Below are positions 1-5,068 of a DNA stretch of 5,068 nucleotides, piece by piece. The notes below the pieces were generated by a model. It was not told where the DNA came from. It did not search any database and worked only from the letters and a program-made list of their open reading frames with translations. This DNA comes from an uncultured Clostridia bacterium (GTDB taxonomy: Bacteria; Bacillota_A; Clostridia; Christensenellales; Aristaeellaceae): assembly GCA_946613955.1 (NCBI GenBank), contig CAMOGC010000126.1, positions 1-5,068 of the forward strand. The letters are read 5' to 3'. The position numbers and the translations under genes are program-made. How positions within the stretch are numbered: position 1 is the stretch's first letter; each line of letters begins with the position of its first letter.

Positions 1-45
1 GTCGCCCGATAAGCACGCTATTCAAAACCCCGCAAGGGATTGGAA

Positions 46-94
46 TAGACCACAACCGCTGTGGATTGATTATCCGCAGATCGGAGGGCTTTTT
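46..94 (+). terminator. Probable intrinsic terminator of an upstream gene
   Basis: An 8-bp stem (CTGTGGAT at 59-66 with ATCCGCAG at 72-79, one G-U wobble, loop TGATT) is extended by CCG 56-58 / CGG 82-84 across a 2-base bulge, and imperfectly by AGACC / GGGCT, then runs into five Ts (90-94). The wobble pair works only in plus-strand RNA, which supports this orientation. It would end a transcript entering from the left edge. One left-edge frame stops at 10-12 (TAA), which would fit a gene ending just upstream, but three codons cannot identify it. The T-run is short, so confidence is moderate. Confidence 0.4.
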
Positions 95-164
95 GTGTCA
101 GGCTAAAAGGCGCGACAGAAAATGTGATACCTGGAAAGCGCCTGATCAATACAAAAAGAACAGA

Positions 165-193
165 TTGACGATTTATGGCCAGGGTGGTAAAGT
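165..193 (+). promoter_or_regulatory. Candidate sigma-A promoter for the kinase-like/MATE unit
   Basis: TTGACG (165-170, 5 of 6 to TTGACA) lies exactly 17 bases before TAAAGT (188-193, 4 of 6 to TATAAT). Transcription would start near 200, giving a leader of about 22 bases that contains little more than the ribosome binding site. It follows the probable terminator at 46-94, as expected for a new transcription unit. The call rests on consensus match and spacing only. Confidence 0.4.
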
Positions 194-206
194 TGCTGGA
201 GATCAT

Positions 207-213
207 AAGGAGG
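207..213 (+). promoter_or_regulatory. Shine-Dalgarno site fixing the start at 222
   Basis: AAGGAGG sits 8 bases before ATG 222. This strong site decides the start of the kinase-like gene: the in-frame ATG at 66 would add 52 residues with no family resemblance and would place the site inside the coding region. Confidence 0.8.
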
Positions 214-221
214 GGCATCCG

Positions 222-866
222 ATGCGGATTATTACCGTCTCAAGGCAGTTCGGCAGCGGCGGAAGGGAGCTGGGCAAACGGCTGGCGGATCTGCTGGGCG
301 TGGATTACTACGACCGGGAGATCATCGAAGCGCTGGCGCGGGAGCAGGGGCTGCATCCGGATGACGTGCGCCGGATTCTGAATCACCACGGCTGGTATCA
401 ATACCAGCTGACCTACCGCCACAGCTTTCAGCAGGCCGTAACCGGATACCGGAGCCGCGCGGCGGCGCTCCTTCTGGCGCGGCAGCGGGAAATCCTTCTG
501 GAAATTGCGGAGTCCGGGAACGACTGCGTCATCGTCGGGCGGGACGCGGATGTGATTTTGCAGGAGCATCGTCCCTTCCGCGTGTTTGTCTGTGCGGAAA
601 TGGACGCCCGGGTCGCCCGCTGCATGCGCTACGAAAAGAAGCGGCCGCCGGAGGAGCAGCTGACGGAGAAGGAGATTCTGCGGAATATTCGCCGGATCGA
701 CCGAAACCGCAGGCAGCTCCGGGAGGTGCTGACCGCAAAAGCCGCCGGGGACGGGAGCTCCTTCGACCTGACGGTCAATGCGACAGATTGGGACATCAAA
801 AAACTGGCGGAGGCCGTCGCGGATTTTTCCCGGCGTTGGTTTGAACAGCATGAACAAGATGAGTGA
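222..866 (+). CDS. Cytidylate kinase-like family protein (P-loop)
   Basis: This 214-residue protein matches the cytidylate kinase-like family (Cytidylate_kin2 type) by its N-terminal signature. It has a beta strand (RIITVSRQ), a P-loop of the form GSGGRELGKR (residues 11-20), then a YYDREII segment (29-35). Further marks are CVIVGRDADVIL (102-113), the second core strand and loop, and a basic lid-like stretch RNIRRIDRNRRQLREVL (154-170), followed by FDLTVNA (181-187). Unlike classical CMP kinase, the P-loop GK is followed by Arg rather than Ser or Thr, as is usual in this subfamily. The expected activity is ATP-dependent phosphorylation of a nucleotide or related small molecule in the cytosol; the true substrate is not known to me. 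Length is normal for the family. Its 3' end overlaps the MATE gene by 17 bases, so the two are probably co-transcribed and translationally coupled. The family call is firm, the CMP specificity is not. Confidence 0.88.
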   Translation: MRIITVSRQFGSGGRELGKRLADLLGVDYYDREIIEALAREQGLHPDDVRRILNHHGWYQYQLTYRHSFQQAVTGYRSRAAALLLARQREILLEIAESGNDCVIVGRDADVILQEHRPFRVFVCAEMDARVARCMRYEKKRPPEEQLTEKEILRNIRRIDRNRRQLREVLTAKAAGDGSSFDLTVNATDWDIKKLAEAVADFSRRWFEQHEQDE

Positions 867-2211
867 CAAAAACGACCTGACCACGGGCAGCGTCTGGAAA
901 AAGCTGGTCATTTTCTTTCTGCCCATCGCGGCTGGAACCATTCTGCAGCAGCTGTATAACGCGGTCGACGGGCTGATCGTCGGCCGTTTCGTCGGGACCG
1001 AGGCGCTGGCCGCCGTCGGGGGCAGCGCCGCCCAGATCATCAATGTGCTGGTCGGTTTCTTCGTGGCCATGACCGCGGGGGCCGCCGTCATTATCGGGCA
1101 GATCTTCGGCTCCGGGCGCAGGGAGGATCTGGGGCGGGCCATCGGCTGCTCCGTTACGGTCATGACGCTGTTCGGATTCGTGCTGATGGTCTTCGGCCTG
1201 GTCGCGTCCCCCTGGCTGCTGCGTCTCCTGAAAACGCCGGAGGAAACGATCGACGGCGCGGTGCTCTATCTGCGGATCTATTTTATCGGTGTGCCTTTCG
1301 TCATGCTGCTGAACATGGAATCCAGCGTTCTTCGGGCCCTGGGCGATTCCTTCAATCCCTTCCTGTATATGATCGCCGGCTGCGTCACCAATATCGTGCT
1401 GGACGCCCTGTTCGTAATCGTTTTCGGATGGGGCATCGCCGGCGTCGCCGTGGCTACGGTGGTGGCTCAGCTGGTCAATACGGCGATGCTGACCTGGAAG
1501 CTGACCCGCGGCGGTTCCGAGGCGCCCCTGCGCTTCCGGAACCTGGGCATTCAGCGGGTCTATCTGAAAAACATGCTCCGGCTGGGCGTTCCTGCCGGGC
1601 TGCAAAGCGCCATGTACAGCATTTCCAACCTGATTATTCAGGTGGCGGTGAACTCTCTGGGGACGATCGTGGTGGCCTCCTGGGCCATGAGCGGAAAGAC
1701 GGACGGCTTCTACTGGGCGCTCAGCAACGCCATGGGCACCGCGATTACCAGCTTCATCGCCCAGAACCATGGCGCGGGCCTGACGGACCGCGTAAAGCAA
1801 TGCGTCCGGCAGGGGCTGATCCTGCACTTCTCCGTGACGGTGATCACAAGCGCTCTGCTGATGCTCTTGGGGATTCCCATGCTGCGGCTGCTGACGAAGG
1901 ACGAGGCGGTGGTGGAAACCACCTACCGGATCATGACCTATTTTGTGCCGTTCTACTTCACATGGGTGCTGGTGGAGGTGCTTTCCGCGGTGCTGCGTGG
2001 CGTGGGAGACGCCGTGCGGCCCGTCGTGATCATCGGCATTGGCATCTGCCTGTTCCGGATCTTATGGATTGCGACAGTCTTCGCGGCCAACAGAACGCTC
2101 TTCATCCTCTGCCTGTCCTATCCCGTTTCCTGGACGATTACCAGCATCGCGCTTGTCATTTATTACAAAAAGGGCGGCTGGATGCACCGCCGCCGTATTG
2201 TGGACGCTTAG
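850..2211 (+). CDS. MATE family multidrug/metabolite efflux transporter
   Basis: This 453-residue integral membrane protein is of the multidrug and toxic compound extrusion family, which uses a Na+ or H+ gradient to export organic cations, drugs or metabolites. The first helix carries the hallmark QQLYNAVDGLIVGRFVG (33-49), including Asp39. The repeated half-motif appears as RALGDSFNP (162-170) in the first half and LRGVGDAVRP (382-391) in the second. AQNHGAG lies at 304-310 and LGVPAGLQSAMYSISN (245-260) opens the second six-helix bundle. About 12 hydrophobic helices and a basic C-terminal tail (KKGGWMHRRR) fit a full-length transporter. The start is uncertain: ATG 850 or ATG 859 (450 residues), both inside the upstream gene. 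No Shine-Dalgarno site is evident for either, which suggests reinitiation or coupling to the kinase-like gene. Substrate cannot be told from sequence; it is not a DinF or NorM call. Confidence 0.93.
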   Translation: MNKMSDKNDLTTGSVWKKLVIFFLPIAAGTILQQLYNAVDGLIVGRFVGTEALAAVGGSAAQIINVLVGFFVAMTAGAAVIIGQIFGSGRREDLGRAIGCSVTVMTLFGFVLMVFGLVASPWLLRLLKTPEETIDGAVLYLRIYFIGVPFVMLLNMESSVLRALGDSFNPFLYMIAGCVTNIVLDALFVIVFGWGIAGVAVATVVAQLVNTAMLTWKLTRGGSEAPLRFRNLGIQRVYLKNMLRLGVPAGLQSAMYSISNLIIQVAVNSLGTIVVASWAMSGKTDGFYWALSNAMGTAITSFIAQNHGAGLTDRVKQCVRQGLILHFSVTVITSALLMLLGIPMLRLLTKDEAVVETTYRIMTYFVPFYFTWVLVEVLSAVLRGVGDAVRPVVIIGIGICLFRILWIATVFAANRTLFILCLSYPVSWTITSIALVIYYKKGGWMHRRRIVDA

Positions 2212-2237
2212 GCATAGCCCCAGGGTCTTTGTCGCCT

Positions 2238-3920
2238 TTACCGGTTCTGCGCGAAACGGACGACGATAACCGGGCGTACCGCCAGATACGGATAGGTGAC
2301 CGTCTCCTCGCTCTTCGCATCGGTGGAGCCGCCGTAGCGAACCTGCAGGCAGTGGCGTGCGGATCGGCCCGGCGTCCTGAGCATCCAGTCGCATTTCCGG
2401 CTTCCGTTATAATCGCTGACGCCGCTGGCCACGGCATAGCGCGTCGGAATACAGGCCCTGGCCCCGTTGCTGACAAAGAGGCTCTGTGCCTCCGACAGGC
2501 TCAGGATGAAAACCCGATCGACCGTATCCTGGCCGGGGTCGACTTTGGGATGCTTCGGATTGGACTCCGCCGTCACCGCCGTCTCCGCCAGAGCGGCCTG
2601 TTCTTCTTCCGAGAAGGCCGTATTCAGGAAGTCATGGTTTAGCCACCCGCGAAGGGCGCAGGTTTCCCAGGTCACGTCAGCAAGCTCGGAATGATAAGGC
2701 CCGTTGTCCAGGGCCGCCAGGCTGATAAGGGTCGCCTTCTCCCCATCGTTGGCCAGAACCATCCACTGAATGGGTTCCGGACCGTTTTCCGAATTCAAAT
2801 CCTGCTCATAGCGCCCGTAATTGACGATGCCCCGCAGCGGAAAATCTTCGGCGGCGGGCCCCGCCTTCCCCGATGCCGGCGTTTCGGAGAGACGGAGACG
2901 GATCACCGGGCGAATCCCGATTTTATCGCTGACCATGTCCGTGCCGATCAGGTATACGCTGCCGTCGGAGGATACAATGGCCGCGTCGTCCCTGTCCTTT
3001 CCCAGGGTTCTCAGCCACCATTGCCCCATGGTGCTGCCAGTGCTCGTGTTGGCCCCCCGGGCTCTTGCGTAATCCGTCCTCGCGCAGACGCGCGCAGTGT
3101 CGGAGGAAAAGAACGCTTCCGCCTCGCCCGCGCTGAGCAGAGCCACACGCTCAAAGGTATCGTTTCCCGGATCATTCCCGTATTTCGGATTGGTTTCGGC
3201 CTTCGCGTGGAAAAGCGCCATTTTTCCCTGTTCCTCCTCGGTAAAGGCCGCGTTGGCGAACTCCCCGTTCAGCCACTGGCGCAGGAAACTGGCCTCCCAC
3301 GTGGTGGGGCTGTGATGCACCTGATAATAGGGCATGGCATCCAGAACCTGCTTGCTGATCAGCAGCGCCGTTTCCCCGTCTTCCTCGAGCACCAGCCATT
3401 GGATGGGTTCCGGGCCGTTCTCGGGTCGGTTGTCCTGTTCATAGTGCCCGAAGGTAACCACCCGGAACCCGCCGTATCGATTCTGCTCCTCCGGTTTTTT
3501 CTCCGCGGCGGAGGGCGTGCCCCAGAGGAGGATCGCCTTGTCCTGATTCCCGTCCGGATAAAGCCAGACGGCCTGCGGCGGGCTCTTCTGCGCGAAGCGG
3601 AAATCAAAATGAACCTTATTTTCGACGATGCTGACGGACACGGTTTCGGGCTCAACCCGTTCTTTCCCGGTATCCGCCACAGCAACGGCCGGAACCGCCA
3701 CCTTTCCGTTATAGATGGGCAGACTGTCGCACTCCACCGTAATCACCAGCCCATCTTCGTCGATATTGACCCCTGCGTAGGACAGTTCATACTCCACCCC
3801 TCTGAAATCCACCGTGGCGCGTCCTTCCTCCGCGAAGGCGGATCCCACAAGAATCGTCACGGTCAGAAGCATGACGGTCGCAAGCAGTCCTCCCAGCCGT
3901 CTTGTACCCTTTTTTCTCAT
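2238..3920 (-). CDS. Secreted protein with two tandem DUF6273 domains
   Basis: This 560-residue exported protein has a signal peptide: basic MRKKGTRRLGG, a hydrophobic core to residue 26, and AFA before a likely cut after 30. There is no lipobox Cys and no LPXTG or transmembrane anchor, so it is probably released or loosely held. Residues 31-140 are rich in predicted beta strands and belong to no family I recognise. Two DUF6273 copies follow, about 153-343 and 365-556. Each has, in order, the (G)HYEQD/GRYEQD and ENGPEPIQW motif (158-175; 369-386), TWE...LR.WLN (207-218; 417-428), an AF.EEEQ helix (225-231; 435-441), LLS/ILS..EA, WWLRT (301-305) or DWMLRTPG (511-518), and a final IRPVI/VRPVI strand. 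Biochemical function of DUF6273 is unknown to me; an extracellular binding role is a guess. Start: ATG 3920 has better spacing (7 bases) from GGGAGGG than the adjacent ATG 3923 (4 bases). It converges on the MATE gene. Confidence 0.88.
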   Translation of the reverse strand: MRKKGTRRLGGLLATVMLLTVTILVGSAFAEEGRATVDFRGVEYELSYAGVNIDEDGLVITVECDSLPIYNGKVAVPAVAVADTGKERVEPETVSVSIVENKVHFDFRFAQKSPPQAVWLYPDGNQDKAILLWGTPSAAEKKPEEQNRYGGFRVVTFGHYEQDNRPENGPEPIQWLVLEEDGETALLISKQVLDAMPYYQVHHSPTTWEASFLRQWLNGEFANAAFTEEEQGKMALFHAKAETNPKYGNDPGNDTFERVALLSAGEAEAFFSSDTARVCARTDYARARGANTSTGSTMGQWWLRTLGKDRDDAAIVSSDGSVYLIGTDMVSDKIGIRPVIRLRLSETPASGKAGPAAEDFPLRGIVNYGRYEQDLNSENGPEPIQWMVLANDGEKATLISLAALDNGPYHSELADVTWETCALRGWLNHDFLNTAFSEEEQAALAETAVTAESNPKHPKVDPGQDTVDRVFILSLSEAQSLFVSNGARACIPTRYAVASGVSDYNGSRKCDWMLRTPGRSARHCLQVRYGGSTDAKSEETVTYPYLAVRPVIVVRFAQNR

Positions 3921-3927
3921 CATAAAG

Positions 3928-3934
3928 CCCTCCC
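3928..3934 (-). promoter_or_regulatory. Shine-Dalgarno site for the DUF6273 gene
   Basis: On the minus strand GGGAGGG lies 4 bases before ATG 3923 and 7 bases before ATG 3920. The longer spacing favours the second Met as initiator; the difference is one residue. Confidence 0.65.
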
Positions 3935-3992
3935 GGCCCGTAGCGGCCCATCCCTTTTTCTCTTTTTCGCTGCGGCGGCCTCCCGTCTTTCC

Positions 3993-4007
3993 CTGTCCTC
4001 AGGACAG
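3993..4007. repeat. Perfect 7-1-7 palindrome in the DUF6273 gene leader
   Basis: CTGTCCT at 3993-3999 and AGGACAG at 4001-4007 are perfect inverted arms around one central base. On the minus strand two more pairs (one G-U) extend it to 3991-4009. It lies 73 bases upstream of the DUF6273 start codon. It could be an operator for a dimeric repressor or an RNA hairpin; there is no T-run, so it is not a terminator. Confidence 0.4.
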
Positions 4008-4049
4008 AGGGCGGTCGCATTCCTGCCTCTATGGTAGCAGACCGGAGAC

Positions 4050-4076
4050 AAAAAAAGGTGGGCTGTCTGCCCACCT
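4050..4076 (-). terminator. Strong intrinsic terminator, minus strand
   Basis: On the minus strand AGGTGGGC (4076-4069), a 5-base loop AGACA and GCCCACCT (4063-4056) form a perfect 8-bp GC-rich stem whose last base begins a run of seven Ts (4056-4050). On the plus strand the run precedes the stem, so it acts on minus-strand transcripts only. No minus-strand protein gene lies just upstream of it, so it must end either a small RNA or the leader of the DUF6273 gene, 130 bases further on. A second inverted repeat, CCGGAG 4042-4047 / CTCCGG 4075-4080, brackets it, and the loop AGACA is complementary to TGTCT immediately after the T-run. Confidence 0.75.
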
Positions 4077-4177
4077 CCGGGAAAAAGCCATCGACTCGCT
4101 TCCCCTGTCCGCGGCGCGCGCTCCCGGATCCCGTCAGCCATCCGGGAAGCTTTTCGCCCACGGATCACGAAACAGGC

Positions 4178-4206
4178 TTGACAACCGTATGGTCATTGCC
4201 TATGCT
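4178..4206 (+). promoter_or_regulatory. Candidate sigma-A promoter for tcdA
   Basis: A perfect TTGACA (4178-4183) is followed after exactly 17 bases by TATGCT (4201-4206, 4 of 6 to TATAAT). Transcription would begin near 4213, giving tcdA a leader of about 100 bases that includes a 9-bp hairpin. The -35 box and spacer are part of an imperfect dyad (GGC 4175-4177, TGAC 4179-4182 with GTCA 4192-4195, GCC 4198-4200), which could be an operator or could simply be the tip of the candidate minus-strand RNA. Confidence 0.45.
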
Positions 4207-4240
4207 TTGAGACAATCCCCGGTGGACCTGTCCGGTGAAG

Positions 4241-4264
4241 CTTCCTCCCCTGGCCGGGAGGAAG
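4241..4264. repeat. 9-bp perfect hairpin in the tcdA leader
   Basis: CTTCCTCCC (4241-4249) and GGGAGGAAG (4256-4264) pair perfectly around a 6-base loop. No T-run follows on either strand, so it is not an intrinsic terminator. In a tcdA transcript from the 4178-4206 promoter it would be a stable leader hairpin. In the minus-strand RNA it would compete with the longer-range stems at 4238-4245 and 4254-4260. Confidence 0.45.
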
Positions 4265-4286
4265 AGGTGCGGCTCCGCGGCCACCA

Positions 4287-4292
4287 TATAAT
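4287..4292 (+). promoter_or_regulatory. Perfect TATAAT box close to tcdA
   Basis: TATAAT lies 20 bases before ATG 4313. The hexamer 17 bases upstream (GAGGTG) is not a -35 match and there is no extended -10 TG. If used, it would give a leader of about 15 bases that still includes the ribosome binding site. The same A/T-rich bases read as TATTAT on the minus strand, so the site could serve either direction. Confidence 0.2.
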
Positions 4293-4312
4293 ACAGGATG
4301 TGGAGAAAACGA

Positions 4313-5068
4313 ATGATGAACCAGTTTGCGAGAACCCAGCTGCTCCTTGGCCAGCCCGCCATGGATCGCCTGTCCCGGGCCCGCGTGGCCGTTTTCGGTA
4401 TCGGGGGCGTGGGCGGCTATGTGTGCGAGGCGCTGGCGCGCAGCGGCGTCGGCGCCTTTGATCTGATCGACGACGATAAGGTCTGTCTGACCAATCTGAA
4501 CCGCCAGATTATCGCGACCCGTAAAACCGTCGGGCGGTATAAGGTCGAGGTGATGCGGGAGCGGATCCTTGAAATCAATCCGGACGCCGAAGTGACTGTC
4601 CACCAATGCTTTGTATTGCCGGAAAACATCGAAAGCTTCCCTTTCGACGCCTATGATTATGTGGTTGATGCCGTGGACACCGTGTCTGCCAAGCTGGCGC
4701 TGGTGATGCGCGGAGATCAGACCGGCACGCCGGTCATCAGCTCCATGGGAGCCGGCAACAAGCTGGACGGCAGCCGCTTCCGGATCGCGGATATCTATGA
4801 AACCAGCGTCTGCCCGCTGGCCAGGGTCATGCGGCGCGAGCTGAAAAAAAGGGGCATCCGAAGGCTGAAGGTGGTCTATTCCGACGAGCCGCCCATTCGC
4901 CCCCTCGAGGATCCGTCCATCAGCTGCCGGGCCCACTGCGTCTGTCCTCCCGGGACCCAGCGCACCTGTACCCAGCGCCGCGACATCCCCGGCAGCACCG
5001 CCTTTGTCCCCTCCGTCGCCGGGCTGCTGATCGCCGGAGAGGTGGTCAGGGACCTGATCCGGCCGGAA
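4313..5068 (+). CDS. tcdA: tRNA threonylcarbamoyladenosine dehydratase (3' end cut by window)
   Basis: The 252 visible residues form a ThiF/E1-like adenylating enzyme of the TcdA (CsdL/YgdL, YrvM) family. It uses ATP to dehydrate t6A at tRNA position 37 to the cyclic form ct6A, which sharpens decoding of ANN codons. Visible marks are the nucleotide-binding loop GIGGVGG (29-35) after strand RVAVF, LIDDDKV (51-57), NLNRQ (61-65) with its conserved Arg, Lys77, DAVDTVSAK (119-127), SSMGAGNKLD (143-152) and CPLARVMRREL (167-177). Near the end four cysteines (205, 209, 211, 219) sit in C-X3-C-X-C-X7-C, then IPGSTAFVPSVAGLLIAGEVVRDLI, typical of clostridial members from memory. The frame is open to the window edge; family length suggests only a few residues are missing. 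GGAG at 4302-4305 is 7 bases before ATG 4313 and 10 before ATG 4316, so 4313 is preferred. Confidence 0.93.
   Translation, partial: MMNQFARTQLLLGQPAMDRLSRARVAVFGIGGVGGYVCEALARSGVGAFDLIDDDKVCLTNLNRQIIATRKTVGRYKVEVMRERILEINPDAEVTVHQCFVLPENIESFPFDAYDYVVDAVDTVSAKLALVMRGDQTGTPVISSMGAGNKLDGSRFRIADIYETSVCPLARVMRRELKKRGIRRLKVVYSDEPPIRPLEDPSISCRAHCVCPPGTQRTCTQRRDIPGSTAFVPSVAGLLIAGEVVRDLIRPE

Larger units (their letters stand above)
4050..4282 (-). ncRNA. Candidate structured small RNA or leader RNA
   Basis: Nested inverted repeats could give a long rod broken by internal loops. From outside in they are CCGCGG 4275-4280 / 4109-4114; CTCCCGG 4260-4254 / CCGGGAG 4127-4121; GGAAGCTT 4245-4238 / AAGCTTCC 4152-4145; CCAC and GGAT 4225-4215 / ATCC and GTGG 4165-4158; and AUAGGC 4203-4198 / GCCUGU 4177-4172, with TGAC/GTCA at the tip. 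The minus strand is favoured by the terminator at 4050-4076 and by a U-G pair near the tip, though ends of the GGAAGCTT stem pair slightly better on the plus strand. A minus-strand TATTAT (4293-4288, 5 of 6 to a -10 box) would start a transcript near 4281, but I see no matching -35. Length and rod shape resemble 6S RNA, and in Bacillus a 6S gene lies beside the tcdA homologue yrvM as I recall, but I see no diagnostic 6S sequence. The pairing was found by eye, not by energy computation. Confidence 0.28.
3921..4312. other. Divergent intergenic region, 392 bases
   Basis: No coding region is convincing here on either strand. The part nearest the DUF6273 gene (3935-4049) is a minus-strand leader with a perfect palindrome at 3993-4007 and a purine-rich run (about 3955-3969), but no good minus-strand -35/-10 pair. 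The middle holds a minus-strand terminator. The part nearest tcdA holds nested inverted repeats, a strong plus-strand promoter match and a TATAAT box. The separate entries describe each. Confidence 0.7.

Noticed and set aside
30..50. CRISPR-repeat-like sequence (CCCCGCAAGGGATTGGAA)
   Set aside because: It occurs only once in the window, with no second copy or spacer-like periodicity.
2..106. Open plus-strand frame from the left edge to TAA at 104-106 as the tail of an upstream gene
   Set aside because: It runs through the probable terminator stem and T-run. Only about 34 residues are visible and none is recognisable. The frame that stops at 10-12 is a better but unproven candidate.
18..218. 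A 66-codon minus-strand open frame
   Set aside because: It overlaps the probable terminator and promoter, has no recognisable product and no convincing ribosome binding site.
66..221. In-frame upstream extension of the kinase-like gene from ATG 66
   Set aside because: The 52 added residues show no family resemblance, and a strong AAGGAGG sits directly before ATG 222. The region also carries a promoter match and part of a terminator.
240..1827. Long minus-strand open frames (240-1163 and 796-1827) antisense to the kinase-like and MATE genes
   Set aside because: Their proteins are rich in Arg, Pro, His, Gln and Asp with no motif, which is typical of mirror frames in GC-rich coding DNA. The plus-strand genes have clear family signatures.
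1428..2642. A 404-codon plus-strand open frame crossing the end of the MATE gene into the DUF6273 gene
   Set aside because: Its composition is compositionally biased (runs of Arg, Gly and Ala), it has no motif, and it conflicts with two well-supported genes.
2691..4037. A 448-codon plus-strand open frame antisense to the DUF6273 gene
   Set aside because: It mirrors a gene with a signal peptide and two complete domains. Its own translation has no recognisable domain or ribosome binding site.
4268..4284. T-box-like bases (GGTGGCCGCGG on the minus strand)
   Set aside because: They do not match the T-box consensus around GGTGGNACCGCG, no terminator follows at the required distance, and the downstream gene is not an amino-acid gene.
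4193..4936. A 247-codon minus-strand open frame antisense to tcdA
   Set aside because: tcdA has every expected motif on the plus strand, and the antisense product resembles nothing.

Overview
The window is GC-rich (about 60% by eye) bacterial DNA. Strong AGGAGG-type ribosome binding sites, a TcdA protein of the clostridial cysteine-bearing kind and a secreted tandem DUF6273 protein point to a Gram-positive anaerobe of class Clostridia, probably a gut member of the Oscillospirales, Christensenellales or a related group. That placement is inference; no rRNA or other phylogenetic marker is present.

Layout, left to right. Bases 1-221 hold a probable terminator of a gene lying off the left edge (46-94), then a sigma-A-like promoter (165-193) and a strong ribosome binding site. 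These serve a two-gene plus-strand unit: a cytidylate-kinase-like P-loop protein (222-866), overlapped by 17 bases by a 12-helix MATE-family efflux transporter (850-2211). The transporter converges, across only 26 bases, on a minus-strand gene (2238-3920). That gene encodes an exported 560-residue protein with a signal peptide, a beta-rich N-terminal segment and two DUF6273 domains. At the right edge tcdA (tRNA threonylcarbamoyladenosine dehydratase, 4313 to the edge) reads rightward; its last few codons lie beyond the window.

The only long non-coding stretch is the 392-base divergent gap 3921-4312, and it is the part worth attention. It holds a strong intrinsic terminator that works only on the minus strand (4050-4076), a nested series of inverted repeats between about 4109 and 4280 that can fold into a long interrupted rod, a near-consensus plus-strand promoter (TTGACA-17-TATGCT) inside that rod, a 9-bp perfect hairpin and a perfect TATAAT box. 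The simplest reading of the minus-strand signals is a small structured RNA of about 200-230 nt, or a terminator-controlled leader for the DUF6273 gene. 6S RNA is one testable identity.

The four proteins do not form an obvious single pathway. The kinase-like protein and MATE transporter are probably co-transcribed, while the DUF6273 protein and TcdA are separate units. I see no mobile element, CRISPR array, toxin-antitoxin pair or defence system. The protein-coding part looks like an ordinary chromosomal region.
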